A stretch of DNA of 64,000 bases from positions 620,001 through 684,000 of the forward strand of contig OZ237748.1 in the NCBI GenBank assembly GCA_965178125.1. Reading direction: 5' to 3'. A program made the position numbers and the translations under genes. The notes under the pieces were generated by a model. That model worked only from the letters and a program-made list of their open reading frames with translations, did not search any database and was not told the DNA's origin. Numbering within the stretch: the first letter of the stretch is position 1; every line of letters starts with the position of its first letter. Shown here piece after piece: positions 31,985 through 44,800 of the stretch. This DNA is from Bilabrum cf. latius (taxonomy: Eukaryota > Bigyra: Bicosoecida > Bigyra > Bicosoecida).

Positions 31985-33437
31985 AAAATGAATGAGCCTT
32001 TACTGACTTCTGAGGAAATTAAGTATAGCTCATTTTTGAAAAAAATGGAATAGCACAAATTTGTGAGAGTTTTAAACATTGTCCATTGCCAAATATATTA
32101 AGCATCGCCGAACTGTACAGAACTAATTAAATTCAGATATGATCGGAATGGAGATAGGCGATTTGAGAAGTGAGTATCAGAGTTGCTATGTTTAACGCAA
32201 GGAGCCTTGTCCTTTACAGAATTACGAGTGTATTCTATAGTGGCAACTCGAAGTTTCAATCGTATTATTATGAGGAGTGGTGCTCGAGCAATGGTTCTTC
32301 GATCTGGGTTAGGATACTCTAAGGCCTAAGCATCGACACACAAAATAGACAATGAGGATTGAATGAAGCCTTCGGGAATCGGGACTCACAAGCGATCCAT
32401 TAAAAACCATTACTTGTAAATTACAGAATGATATATTGAATAGATTTGAGAACTTCAAACGAGATTTTCAACTAATTCGCATCAAATCATAATTGCAATT
32501 ACGATTAATTGTTTAATACTTCATGAAATGTAGACTTTGAGAATCGGATCAAGCGAATCATCAGAATGATACTTCAAAATGAATAGCATAATCAAATCAA
32601 GTAACTTTTCAGATCGAGCCTTGTTCTGCATGTTAAATCTGTCTGGATTTCTATGAAAATGTAGCGCCAGAAAAAACTTAGTCGGGATTGTAGAGTTATC
32701 AGATCAAAGATTCTTAATTTGTCCACAAAAATATCGTGTCCGCAAGAACAGTCTTGGAGCAGCAATCAATGATTGAAGACTAAATGACTATGCTTAAAAC
32801 TGCAATAAAAAACATAATGGTTGGCCATAGCTTTGCTTTAGTTGTGTAAGAGACGGCAGTGGTACGAACCGAAATGCTTCGTTGGTTACCACAATTCAGG
32901 CACTTTGACTATCATGTTGTGTTAACATTTGATACTTTTGAAAGCCGATTTGTAGCAATATACTTCCAGTCTTTGGTCGTTTCCTGAACATAATGGGGAG
33001 GGGGTTTTCCAGGATGTACTCCATGTTTCAGGACGTCAATGCATTCCACATATCACAGTAATCCATTTACACAGCATCAAATATTTCGAGTAAGAATGTG
33101 ATGGTATGAATGAATCTGATCGAAAAAATATTTGTCCAACCGTTTTGCTTTCGCGTACAGCCAAGTAGTCAACGGATTGCCTCATTCCAGCTACCTACGC
33201 TTGTACCGAGGCTGACATAAAACCAAACTGTCAAATGCAAACCAGCATGTACTAGTTTAGACTCTTAAGTATAGTAGACTTGAGCTGAGACGTCGGTATA
33301 GAGAGCTACCATAAATTGGATGATATTCAGCAGAACGAAGGCAAGCTGGAAATGATTGTTTACGGCCATTATGTATCATCCAACAACAACGTTGCATACA
33401 TGGAAACTGCAGATTTAAGACATGATCATATATATAT
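31985..33437 (+). repeat. AT-rich dispersed element, copy A
   Basis: About 1.45 kb, matching 35138-36911 at roughly 90% by eye. The outer parts are in the same orientation: 31985 to about 32260 matches 35138 to about 35440, and about 32800-33437 matches about 36140-36911. The middle, about 32262-32800, matches the second copy in reverse complement. It contains at about 32330-32395 a decayed monomer of the 134-bp satellite. The copy runs directly into a 19-bp minisatellite, as does copy B. No open frame of note; no long terminal repeats or transposase found. Confidence 0.8.
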
Positions 33438-34856
33438 ATGTATGGCCTCGCTGGCCTAGCATGGCCTCACTTGCCCACAATCACCTCCCTGGCCCAGAAT
33501 AGTCTCCCCTGCCCAGTATGGCATCCCTGGCCCTTAATCGCCTCACCGGCCCAGATTGGCCTCCCAGGCCCAGAATGGCCTCACTGGCCCAGATTCACCT
33601 CCCTGGCCCAAAATGGCCTCCCTGGCTCAGAATGGCCACCCTGGTCCAGAATCACCTCCCTGGCTCAAAATGACCACGCTGGTCCAGAATCACCTCCCTG
33701 GCCCAGAATGGCCTCCCTGGCGCAGAATTGCATTCCTGGCTCAGAATGGCCTCCCTGGCCCAGAATCACTTCCCTGAAACATCATCGGTCTCCCTGCCCA
33801 AGAATGGCCTGCCTGGCTCATAACGGCCTAGAATGGCCTCACTGACCCAGATTCACCTCCCTGGCCCAAAATGGCCTCCCTGGCCCAGATTGACCTCCCT
33901 TGCCCAGAATCGCGTCCCTGGCCCAGATTCACCTCCCTGTCCCAGATTCACCTCCCTGTCCCAGATTCACCTTTCTGTCCCAGAATGGTCTCCCTGGCCC
34001 AGAATGGCCTCCCTGGCCCAGAATGGCCTCCCTGGCCCAGAATCACCTCACTGGCCCAGAATGGTCTCCCTGGCCCAGAATGGCCTCACTGGCCCAGAAT
34101 GGCCTCACTGGCCCAGAATGGCCTCCCAGGCCCAGAATGGCCTCCCTGGCCCAGAATGGCCTCCCTGCTCCAGAATGGCCTCCCTGGCCCAGAAAGGCCT
34201 CCCTGGCCCAGAATCGCCTCCCTGGCCCAGAATCGCCTCCCTGGCCCAGAATGGCCTCACTGGCCCAGAATCACCTCACTGGCTCAGAATGGCCTCCCTG
34301 GCCCAGAATGGCCTCACTGGCCTAGCATGGCCCAGAATGGCCTCACTGGTCCAGAATGGCCTCCCAGGCCCAGAATGGCCTCCCTGGCCCAGGATGGCCT
34401 CCCTGGCCCAGAATGGCCTCCCTGGCCCAGAATGGCCTCCCTGGCCCAGAATGGTCTCCCTGGCCCAGAATGGCCTCACTGGCCCAGAATGGCCTCACTG
34501 GCCCAGAATGGCCTCACTGGATCAGAATCGCCTCACTGGATCAGAATCGCCTCACTGGCCCAGATTGGCCTCCCTGGCCCAGATTGGCCTCCCTGGCCCA
34601 GAATGGCCCAGCATGGCCTCCCTGGCCCAGAATCACCTCATTGGCCCAAGATGGTCTCACTGGCCTACATGCTCCAGAATGGCTTCACTGGCCCAGAATG
34701 GCCTCCCTGGTCCAGAATGGCCTCCCAGAGGCCCAGAATGGCCTCCGTGGCCCAGAATGGCCTCCTGGTCCAGAATGGCCTCCCTGGCCCAGAATCGCTC
34801 AGAATCGCCGTCTTGTCCCAGAATCGCCTCCTTGGCCCAGAATCGCCTTCCTGGCG
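33438..34856 (+). repeat. 19-bp minisatellite array 1
   Basis: Tandem units of 19 bp with consensus AATGGCCTCCCTGGCCCAG. Variants are CCTCACT for CCTCCCT, and GAATCGCC, GAATCACC or GATTGGCC. Because 19 is not a multiple of three and the unit has no stop, all three frames are open for long distances and encode the same rotating 19-residue peptide (MASLAQNGLPGPEWPPWPR). It ends with CGCCTTCCTGGCG, the same end as array 2. Confidence 0.95.
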
Positions 34857-35137
34857 CTGTGCAGCCGATCGGGTCAAGGATGGCCTACCAAACCCAGAGA
34901 CAATCAATATCGGGGTCACTGAGATAATTTCCGACTAGGGAAGCAATTCTGCGCCAGATGCGATTCGGTTGATTCATCACTCAGTTCGAGTCGGTGAAGA
35001 AGGAGCGTCTCAGTCGATTTCATACTGCCTATTCAAAAATCTCTGTTCATCGCAGGACCGCAATCTTGCTAGGCATGCGCAAAAAATGAGGGCACCACTC
35101 GTCCTACGGCAAAGCGCAGAAATACCAACGTGCTCAG
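34857..35137. other. Spacer between minisatellite array 1 and element copy B
   Basis: Unique sequence of about 280 bp. No gene or repeat recognised. Confidence 0.5.
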
Positions 35138-36911
35138 AAATGAATGAGCCTTTACTGACTTCTAAGGAAATCAAGTATAGCTCATCCTTGAACACAATAG
35201 AATAGCACAAATTTGTGAGAGTTTCAAGCATTGTCCATTGCCAAAAATATTAAGCATCGCCGAGCTGTTCAGGACTAACAAAATTTAGATACGATCGGAA
35301 TGAAGATAGGCGTGATTCTGGCGTTTTGGGGAGTAACTACCAGAGTTTCTTGACGATATGTTTAACGCAAGGTTAAGGAGCCTTGTCCTTTCCAGAACTA
35401 CGAGTGTGATCTATAGTGGCAACTTGATGTTTCAATCGTGTTTTTTCGCGCACAACAGCAACATCTAAAAGGTTCGCTTTTTCAATAAGCATAGTCATTC
35501 AAGCTTCAATCCTTAATTGCTGTTCAAAGACTGGTCTTGCAGACACGATATTTTCGCGTACAAATTGAGAATCTTTGATCTGACGACTGTACGATCCCGA
35601 CTAAGTTGTTTGAGGCGCCTCTTTTTCGTAGAAATCTAGACAAATTTAACAGACAGAACAAGGCTGGTTCTGAAAAGCTAATTGAATCGACACTTTTTTC
35701 GCAACTCAAAAGGCTAAGAAAGATTCAATGATTATGCTATTTATTTAGGAATATTATTCTGATGATTTGCTTGATCCGATTCTCAAAATCTACATTTCAT
35801 AAAGTACTTATCAGCAACTCATAATTGCAATTATGATTTGATGCGAAATAGTTGGAAATCTCGTATGAATTTCTCAAATCTATTCGATATATATCATTCT
35901 GTAGTTTACAAGTTATGGTTTTTAATGGATCGCATGTGAGTCGCGATTCCCGGTTTCCGTAGCTCAAGGCTTCATTCAATCCCCATTGTCTATTTTATGT
36001 GTCGATGCTTAGGTACATTGATAGGCGCCAGCCGCATCTCGGATCCTTAGTATGCTAACCCAGATCGAAGAACCTTTCTCGAGCACCACTCCTCATAATA
36101 AAGAAAGACAAAATTTCATAAAATGAAATGGACTTTTGGCTGCACTCGTAACACTGCAATGAGGAACATAATGGTCGGCCATATCTTTGCTTTAGTTGTG
36201 TAAAAAAGAAAGAAACAAAATAGACGGCAGTGGTACGAACCGAAATGCTTCGTTGGATACCACAATTCAGGCGCTTTGACTATCATGTTATGTTAACATT
36301 TGATACGTGTTTAAATCGATTTGTAGCAATATACTTCCAGTCTTTGGTCGTTTCCTGAACATCATGGGGAGGGGGTTTTCCAGGATGTACTCCATGTTTC
36401 AGGACGTCATTGCATTCCACATATCACAGTAATCCATTTACACAGCATCAAATATTGGTATGAATGAATCTGATTGAGCAAATATTGGTCCAATCGTTTT
36501 GCTTTCGCGTACAGCCAATTTTGGTTTGCTATAGGAAGCAGGACCTAATGATCTTACTCAAGCAAACAGAAAGATAAATACAAGTTTCGAACATTAAATG
36601 GTTAATTGCAACACCAGCCAACGTCATTCCAGTAGTCAACGGATTGCCTTGACTCATTCCAGCTACCTACGCTTGTACCGAGGCTGACATAAAACCAAAC
36701 TGTCAAATGCAAACCAGCATGTACTAGTTTAGACTCTTAAGTATAGTAGACTTGAGCAGAGACGTCGGTATAGAGAGCTACCATAAATTGGGTGATATTC
36801 AGCAAAACGAAGGCAAGCTGGAAATGATTGTTTACGCCCATTATGTATTATCCAACAACGACATTGCATACATGGAAACTGCAGAATGAAGAGATGATCT
36901 GATGTATTTAT
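35138..36911 (+). repeat. AT-rich dispersed element, copy B, middle inverted relative to copy A
   Basis: The outer parts match copy A directly. The segment from about 35455 to 36110 matches copy A about 32262-32800 in reverse complement. At about 35930-36045 (minus orientation) it holds a fuller decayed satellite monomer, with ATGCGGCTGGCGCC, AAGCATCGACAC, GAAGCCTTGAGCTACG and CCGGGAATCGCG in the same order as in the array. It continues into minisatellite array 2. Confidence 0.8.
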
Positions 36912-37577
36912 GTATGGCCCCGTTGCCCCAACATGGCCTCCCTGGCCCAGAATGGCCTCCCCGGCCCAGAATGGTCTCCCTGGCCCAAAATGGCCTCACC
37001 AGCCCAGATTGGCCTCCCTGGCCCAGAATCGCCTCACCGGCCCAGATTGGCCTCCCTGGCCCAGAATGGCCTCACTGGCCCAGAATGGCCTCCCTGGCGC
37101 AGAATTGCATTCCTGGCCCAGAATGGCCTCCCTGGCCCACATTCGCCTCACTGGCCCAGAATGGCCTCCCTGGCCCAGATTCACCTCCCTGGCCCAAAAT
37201 GGCCGCCCAGCCCAGATTGGCCTCACTGGCCCAGATTCACCTCCCTGGCCAAGAATCACCTCCCTGGCCCAGATTGGCCTCCCTGCCCCATTAATGCCTG
37301 CCTGGCGCAGAATGCGCCTCCCTTGCATCCAGAATGGCCTCCCTGGCATCCAGAAGGGCCTCCCTGGCCCAGAATGGCCCACCTGGCCCAGATTCACCTC
37401 CATGGCCCAGATTGGCCTCCCTGGCCCACATTCGCCTCACTGGTCCAGAATGGCCTCACTGGCCCAGAATGGCCTGCCTGGGCCCAGAATGGCCTCCCTG
37501 GCCCACCCTGGCCCAGAATGGCCTCCCTGGCCCAGAATCGCCTCCTTGGCCCAGAATCGCCTTCCTGGCGCAAACAA
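36912..37577 (+). repeat. 19-bp minisatellite array 2
   Basis: Same 19-bp unit and orientation as array 1, shorter and more variable. It ends CGCCTTCCTGGCG, followed by an A-rich linker and the first satellite monomer. Confidence 0.95.
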
Positions 37578-37609
37578 AAAAACAAAAAAGGCAACAGCCC
37601 CCCCCCCCC

Positions 37610-39859
37610 GGATGCGAGATGCGGCAGGTGCCTGCCAAGGCACCCAAGCATCGGCACACAAAATTAAAAAAGGGGATTGAAGCCTTGAGCTACGCCAGCC
37701 GGGAATCGCGGCGCACAGGCGACCCCAGCCATGCCCCCCCCCCCCCCGGATGCGAGATGCGGCAGGCGCCGGCCAAGGCACCCAAGCATCGGCACACAAA
37801 ATTAAAAAAGGGGATTGAAGCCTTGAGCTACGCCAGCCGGGAATCGCGGCGCACAGGCGACCCCAGCCATGCCCCCCCCCCGGATGCGAGATGCGGCAGG
37901 CGCCGGCCAAGGCACCCAAGCATCGGCACACAAAATTAAAAAAGGGGATTGAAGCCTTGAGCTACGCCAGCCGGGAATCGCGGCGCACAGGCGACCCCAG
38001 CCATGCCCCCCCCGGATGCGAGATGCGGCAGGCGCCGGCCAAGGCACCCAAGCATCGGCACACAAAATTAAAAAAGGGGATTGAAGCCTTGAGCTACGCC
38101 AGCCGGGAATCGCGGCGCACAGGCGACCCCAGCCATGACCCCCCCCCCCCGGATGCGAGATGCGGCAGGCGCCTGCCAAGACACCCAAGCATCGGCACAC
38201 AAAATTAAAAAAAGGGGACTGAAGCCTTGAGCTACGCCAGCCGGGAATCGCGGCGCACAGGCGACCCCAGCCATGACCCCCCCGGATGCGAGATGCGGCA
38301 GGCGCCTGCCAAGGCACCCAAGCATCGACACACAAAATTAAAAAAAGGGGACTGAAGCCTTGAGCTACGCCAGCCGGGAATCGCGGCGCACAGGCGACCC
38401 CAGCCATGACCCCCCCGGATGCGAGATGCGGCAGGCGCCTGCCAAGACACCCAAGCATCGACACACAAAATTAAAAAAAGGGGACTGAAGCCTTGAGCTA
38501 CGCCAGCCGGGAATCGCGGCGCACAGGCGACCCCAGCCATGCCCCCCCCCCTCCCGGATGCGAGATGCGGCAGGCGCCTGCCAAGGCACCCAAGCATCGA
38601 CACACAAAATTAAAAAAAGGGGACTGAAGCCTTGAGCTACGCCAGCCGGGAATCGCGGCGCACAGGCGACCCCAGCCATGCCCCCCCCCCCCCCCCCCCC
38701 CGGATGCGAGATGCGGCAGGCGCCTGCCAAGGCACCCAAGCATCGGCACACAAAATTAAAAAAGGGGATTGAAGCCTTGAGCTACGCCAGCCGGGAATCG
38801 CGGCGCACAGGCGACCCCAGCCATGACCCCCCCGGATGCGAGATGCGGCAGGCGCCTGCCAAGACACCCAAGCATCGACACACAAAATTAAAAAAAGGGG
38901 ACTGAAGCCTTGAGCTACGCCAGCCGGGAATCGCGGCGCACAGGCGACCCCAGCCATGACCCCCCCGGATGCGAGATGCGGCAGGCGCCTGCCAAGACAC
39001 CCAAGCATCGACACACAAAATTAAAAAAAGGGGACTGAAGCCTTGAGCTACGCCAGCCGGGAATCGCGGCGCACAGGCGACCCCAGCCATGCCCCCCTCC
39101 GGATGCGAGATGCGGCAGGCGCCTGCCAAGGCACCCAAGCATCGACACACAAAATTAAAAAAAGGGGACTGAAGCCTTGAGCTACGCCAGCCGGGAATCG
39201 CGGCGCACAGGCGACCCCAGCCATGACCCCCCCGGATGCGAGATGCGGCAGGCGCCTGCCAAGACACCCAAGCATCGGCACACAAAATTAAAAAAAGGGG
39301 ACTGAAGCCTTGAGCTACGCCAGCCGGGAATCGCGGCGCACAGGCGACCCCAGCCATGCCCCCCCCGGATGCGAGATGCGGCAGGCGCCTGCCAAGACAC
39401 CCAAGCATCGGCACACAAAATTAAAAAAGGGGATTGAAGCCTTGAGCTACGCCAGCCGGGAATCGCGGCGCACAGGCGACCCCAGCCATGCCCCCCCCGG
39501 ATGCGAGATGCGGCAGGCGCCGGCCAAGGCACCCAAGCATCGACACACAAAATTAAAAAAAGGGGACTGAAGCCTTGAGCTACGCCAGCCGGGAATCGCG
39601 GCGCACAGGCGACCCCAGCCATGACCCCCCCACCCGGATGCGAGATGCGGCAGGCGCCTGCCAAGGCACCCAAGCATCGGCACACAAAATTAAAAAAAGG
39701 GGACTGAAGCCTTGAGCTACGCCAGCCGGGAATCGCGGCGCACAGGCGACCCCAGCCATGACCCCCCCCGGATGCGAGATGCGGCAGGTGCCTGCCAAGG
39801 CACCCAAGCATCGGCACACAAAATTAAAAAAGGGGATTGAAGCCTTGAGCTACGCCAGC
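37610..39859. repeat. 17-copy satellite, unit about 134 bp, containing a tRNA-Gly 3' segment
   Basis: Monomers start (GGATGCGAGATGCGG) at 37610, 37748, 37882, 38014, 38151, 38284, 38417, 38556, 38702, 38834, 38967, 39101, 39234, 39367, 39499, 39636 and 39770. Unit length is 132-146 bp, varying mostly in a poly-C run; the last unit is truncated. Copies are nearly identical, so the array is young or homogenised. Each contains ctacgccagccgggaatcg, identical to 50510-50528, the T-arm 3' strand plus acceptor stem of the tRNA-Gly. In the tRNA orientation this is followed by TAGCTCAAGG, which resembles a pol III A box, and by a run of six or seven T. That suggests a tRNA-derived SINE-like origin, which is inference. 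Confidence 0.9.
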
Positions 39860-41438
39860 AGGGAGGCCATTCTGAGCCAGTGAGGTGATTCTGGGCCAGT
39901 GAGGCCATTCTGAGCCAGTGAGGTGATTCTGGGCCAGGGAGGCCATTCTGAGCCAGTGAGGTGATTCTGGGCCAGTGAGGCCATTCTGGGCCTGTGAGGC
40001 CATTCTGGGCCAGGGAGGTGAATCTGGGCCAGGGAGGCCATTCTGAGCCAGTGAGGTGATTCTGGGCCAGGGAGGCCATTCTGAGCCAGGGAGGCGATTC
40101 TGGGCCAGTGAGGCCATTCTGGGCCAGTGAGGCCATTCTAGGCCAGTGAGGTGATTCTGGGCCAGGGAGGCCATTCTGGGGCAGGGAGGCGATTCTGGGC
40201 CAGGGAGGCCATTCTGGGCCAGGGAGGTGATTCTGGGCCAGGGAGGCCATTCTGAGCCAGTGAGGTGATTCTGGGCCAGGGAGGCCATTCTGAGCCAGGG
40301 AGGCGATTCTGGGCCAGGGAGGCGATTCTGGGCCAGTGAGGCCATTCTGGGCCAGTGAGGTGATTCTGGGCCAGGGAGGCCATTCTGGGCCTGGGAGGCG
40401 ATTCTGGGCCAGGGAGGCCATGCTGGGGCAGGGAGGACATTCTGGGGCAGGGAGGCCATTCTGGGCCTGGGAGGCGATTCTGGGCCAGGGAGGCCATTCT
40501 GAGCCAGGGAGGCGATTCTGGGCCAGGGAGGCCATTCTGGGCCAGTGAGGCGATTCTGGGCCAGTGAGGTGATTCTGGGCCAGGGAGGCCATTCTGAGCC
40601 AGGGAGGCGATTCTGGGCCAGGGAGGCGATTCTGCGCCAGGGAGGCCATTCTGGGCCAGTGAGGTGATTCTGGGCCAGGGAGGCCATTCTGGGCCAGGGA
40701 GGCGATTTTGGGCCAGGGAAGCCGTTCTGGGCCAGGGAGGCGATTTTGGGCCAGGGAAGCCGTTCTGGGCCAGTGAGGCCATTCTGGGCCTGGGAGGCGA
40801 TTCTGCGCCAGGGAGGCCATTCTGAGCCAGTGAGGTGATTCTGGGCCAGGGAGGCCATTCTGGGCCAGGGAGGCGATTCTGGGCCAGGGAAGCGATTCTG
40901 GGCCAATGAGGCCATGCTGGGCCAGGGAGGCCATTCTGGGCCAGGGAGGGCATTCGGGGCCAAGGAGGCGATTCTGGGCCAAGGAGGCGATTTTGGGCCT
41001 GGGAGGCCATTCTGGGCCAGGGAGGCCAATCTGGGCCAGTGAGGCCAATCTGGGCCAGGGAGGCCATTCTGGGCCAGGGAGGCCATTCTGAGCCAGTGAG
41101 GCCATTCTGGGCCAGGGAGGCCAATCTGGGCCAGGGAGGCCATTCTGGGCCAGGGAGGCCATTCTGAGCCAGTGAGGCCATTCTGGGCCAGGGAGGCCAA
41201 TCTGGGCCAGGGAGGCCATTCTGGGCCGTGCTAGGCCAGTGAGGCCATTCTGGGCCAGGGAGGCGATTCGGGGCCAAGGAGGCGATTCTGGGCCAAGGAG
41301 GCGATTCTGGGCCAGGGCGGTGATTCTTGGCTATTGAGGCTGATTCTGTGGCAGGGAAGCCGTTCTGGGCCCAGGAAGGCCATTCTGGGCCAGGGAGGCC
41401 ATGCTGGGCCAGGGAGGCCATTCTTAGGCAAGTAGGCC
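39860..41438 (-). repeat. 19-bp minisatellite array 3 (opposite orientation)
   Basis: Same 19-bp unit on the minus strand. It joins the satellite inside the tRNA-like segment (ctacgccagc then agggaggcc). Its right part and flank, about 40786-41772, recur at 49527-50513. Confidence 0.95.
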
Positions 41439-41772
41439 TCTGTGGGCCAAGAATGCGGCCAGTCTAGACCTTTTGTTGGCATGCGACACAATATGATGCA
41501 GACCATTCCATATTGGTACATTGTATTGTGAATTGCATGTTCAGTCGTTGGATATAGTCGTATAGTATACATGTACGCGATTGCAGTTGGGACAGGCAGG
41601 GTCTCAATACCAAACTCAGTCAAAAAAGTGCATCTCATTCGATTCTTAACGACCAGTTAAAGTTATGTGCTCACCACAGGGCAGCGGTCTTGCAGCCCAA
41701 GGCAAGGGGGAAAAAAACAAACCGAACTACAACTATCCATATTTGAAATAAAAAGGGTCGTGAAATCACTAC
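40786..41772 (+). repeat. Segmental duplication, copy 1
   Basis: Near-identical to 49527-50513 at a constant offset of 8,741 bp. It covers the end of the minisatellite and about 330 bp of unique flank, from GGCCAGTCTAGACC to ATCACTAC. Identity stops at 41772, where this copy continues into the 3' flank of the large minus-strand gene. Confidence 0.9.
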
Positions 41773-41867
41773 ATTCCAAACAAACATGTCAGCGTCTAAC
41801 TGGGTTAAAAACCAAAAAGTGGACCAATCTGTGACATCGCTTGGCAGCTTGACCGCTCGCTCCTCAG

Positions 41868-44800
41868 TCACCTGACTGACTGGTTGGTCCTCGGTAAGAA
41901 GGCACCGAGTCCCGGAGGTGGTGGGTCCGCGAATACCCCTTTCACTATTTGGACCGCCTGTTCCAGCGTTTGGATCGCGCCCCGTGATGCGCGGGGTATC
42001 ACCGTACGCGCTTGCTCCAGCATCTCCGCCGCGTACGTGCGCCCGGTGGCGGGGTTTGTGCTGTGCGCAAGCCGCCTGAAGTCCATAGCCAGAAACCGGA
42101 TGGATCCAACCTTCGCTGAGTCGTCGCGCCGCAATGCTCGCAGGAGGCGTTTCTTCCAGCCCCGGGATCCGCGCGTGCCGGCAGCAAAAGCGCTGACCCT
42201 GAACCATGCGATCATCGCGTCGGCTCTCTCTGTCGGTGTCTCGAACAAGACCCCGTTCAGCTCTGGACTGCGCTCGATGTTCAGCAGAGCTACGCGGCGC
42301 GAGAACTCTGACCTGTACTTGTCACCGGCGTGAAGGATCTGTCTCCTCAAGAGATCACCCCGCACCGCGTACGCAACTCGGGCTGCGTCTCGTGGACCCA
42401 CCAGGCGAGGCCTGGGAGGAGGTGCGGCAGCAGACAGTCCGCTGCCAGCCGCAGACCCCCCTGCACCAAGAGACCGTACACCAATCGTGTGATTCCTAGT
42501 GACCTCGCGAGCCTGGGCAGCTTGAGCACGCACCGACGACCGAATGGCATCACGCACACTGGCCGGCCGCCGAACGCCCCCCATCAGGTGTTCCTCCTCA
42601 TTGTCGTCGTCCTCGTCGTCCATCTCCTTGCTCTCACCGTCTTCCGGTCCCTCTGGCTCCTTGCTCTCGCTGGCGGAGGCGCTCCGCCTGCTTCTCTCTA
42701 GAGGTGCACTGGGACCCGCAGGTGCCAACTGCTCCGTGCTGACGCCTCCCCCGATGGCATCGGCAGCCTCCTAAAGCAATGAGGCGCTTGGCGCCCAGCC
42801 AGGGCGTGCCTAGCTCGCTCCGGTTGCAGCACCTTTGGAGCGACCGACCCTTGATGCGGATGCGGATGCAGCCGCGGCTGGGGCACCGCTTGTCGATGAA
42901 TCGGGCACTCTGCCGTGGCGCGTGTAGGTACCTTCTTCCCAGCCCTTGTCCAGGCCTAGTGCGACCACCACGTCCCAGTTGGCCATCGTGTTCCCTCTCG
43001 GCGGAGACAGCGCAGGAAACATTCCATCCTCCACGTAGCACGTATCCAAACCCCATACCTCTATGAGGAATGCCCGTCGTCTCGCCTCTTCATCAGCAAC
43101 ACTCTGCATCAGCAGCACGCCACCGTCGATCTCCTCCGATTCGGGCTCCTGTGGGCCGGCGTCGCTGCCAACGACAGGGGCTTCGTCCAGCTGCTGGGAG
43201 GTAGGGTCGCCTCCTCCTCGGAAGATCCTCTGTACCTCCTCGTCAGAGCTCTCCATCACTAGCGTATTCAGCAACACACCGAGGTGTTTGTTTGACACGC
43301 CTAGCCCTCCACGACCGGGAGCTAGGGCGTTCCGCACACTGGCTTCGGAGACGGTGCCGTTGCTGACGGCAGCCAGAGCCCGTGCGAGGTCAGGCTGCGG
43401 CACCATATACGCCAGCTGTTTGAGGACATGGCGGTGGCCGGGCAGCGTGGACGGTGCCCTCCGCAGGAACACCGCCTCCTCGGCAAGTGCGATACCAAGC
43501 GGAGTCCCAATCAGCGTGATGAGAGCCTTGATTACGCTGTAGCGGCCTCGGATAGAGCACACGCTGTTGTACACGGCCTTGTACCCCACAATGCCCACTG
43601 CATAGCCCGCTCGCATGCAGCTGATACCATGCCGCACCAGAAAGTCTCGGACGGTCTCCGTCCCGTGCTCCAGCCGCAGGTCTTCCTCATTGGAGTACCT
43701 CCCAAGGAGCTCCAGCGCGTCTTCTTTGAGCAGCTTCATGCAACCGCAGGACGTTCCGTTTAGCGCCCCAGCTCCTTGGGTCAGCTACCACAGAGGACCG
43801 CAGGCGTGAGCCAGCAGATTGAGAGAGCTCCGAAGGATGCCTCGCTGCTCAGCCGCCCGCATGCAGCCGTACATCTGCGCAGTTCTGTCCACGAGGATGC
43901 CAAGGTCCGCCCCACGGCTAGATGGGTCCGTCTCAAGAGCAACACGGGCGAGGCACGTCTCAAGCACAGCGGACGATCCTTCCAGCCCGACGATGCTGCT
44001 GGTGGTAAGGTCCATGCAGACGGCGCCACGGTTGCTGCTTCGATCTCGTGGAAGACCGGCTATGGTGGTATAGGCATCCTGATCCAGGCAGTAGGCAACG
44101 GCTTCGAGCTTGCAGACTGTTGATTCGCGCAGCCCCCCGCTTCTTTGGACCCGCTGGAACAGGCGAGTCTCGTGAACACCGCGTGATACAGCCTGCTAGG
44201 CATAGCAGTACATCATCAGCCGCCTGAAGTACGACAGGAACCCCCGATACACAAGCTGCTAACGGAAGAAGGGGCAGAGGAAGTGCGGTCAACAAACTGG
44301 CAGTGGATTGGGAAGCGTTGCATCAGCGAGGAACGCCCAGAATTCGGCTCGTGTGTCTGACGTCTCACCCAGCGAATCAACTTGCGGGCACCAGCACCCT
44401 CCTGCAGCATCACAAGGAGAAAATAGGCAGCGGCTGCTGGCGTGGTCTTGGAGACCAGCGCACTTGCCGCACGTCTCAGCTTTCTGTTCTTCGCAAAGAC
44501 CCCGTTGAGCGCGGCCTCGTTGGTGCCGTCGGCATCCCTGGGAACCCGGCCAGCCTCCGGGTGTCCTGGGCCGAGTTGCGAGAGCAGGGCACGGGTCAGC
44601 TCAGCTGCGCTCGGCGGGCCTGTCGGTGTCTCGTTCGCAGGCGATTCACGCATCGCTGCACTTCCTGCACCCTTAGCTGCGTCCTGCGCGGTAGCAGCTG
44701 TGTCACAGGAGTCCTCTGCTGCATGACGTTTTCCTGCTTGCCGAGTGTCGCTCCCTGCGCCGTCCCCCGATGCCTGCAGCAAGGCCTCTAGCTCAGTGAA

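Noticed and set aside
37437-39817. Repeated ORFs of 80-220 codons across the satellite
   Set aside because: They shift frame with the poly-C length and repeat the monomer. No sign of selection on protein.
37610-39859. CRISPR array
   Set aside because: The units are whole-monomer tandem repeats without unique spacers, in a eukaryotic genome.
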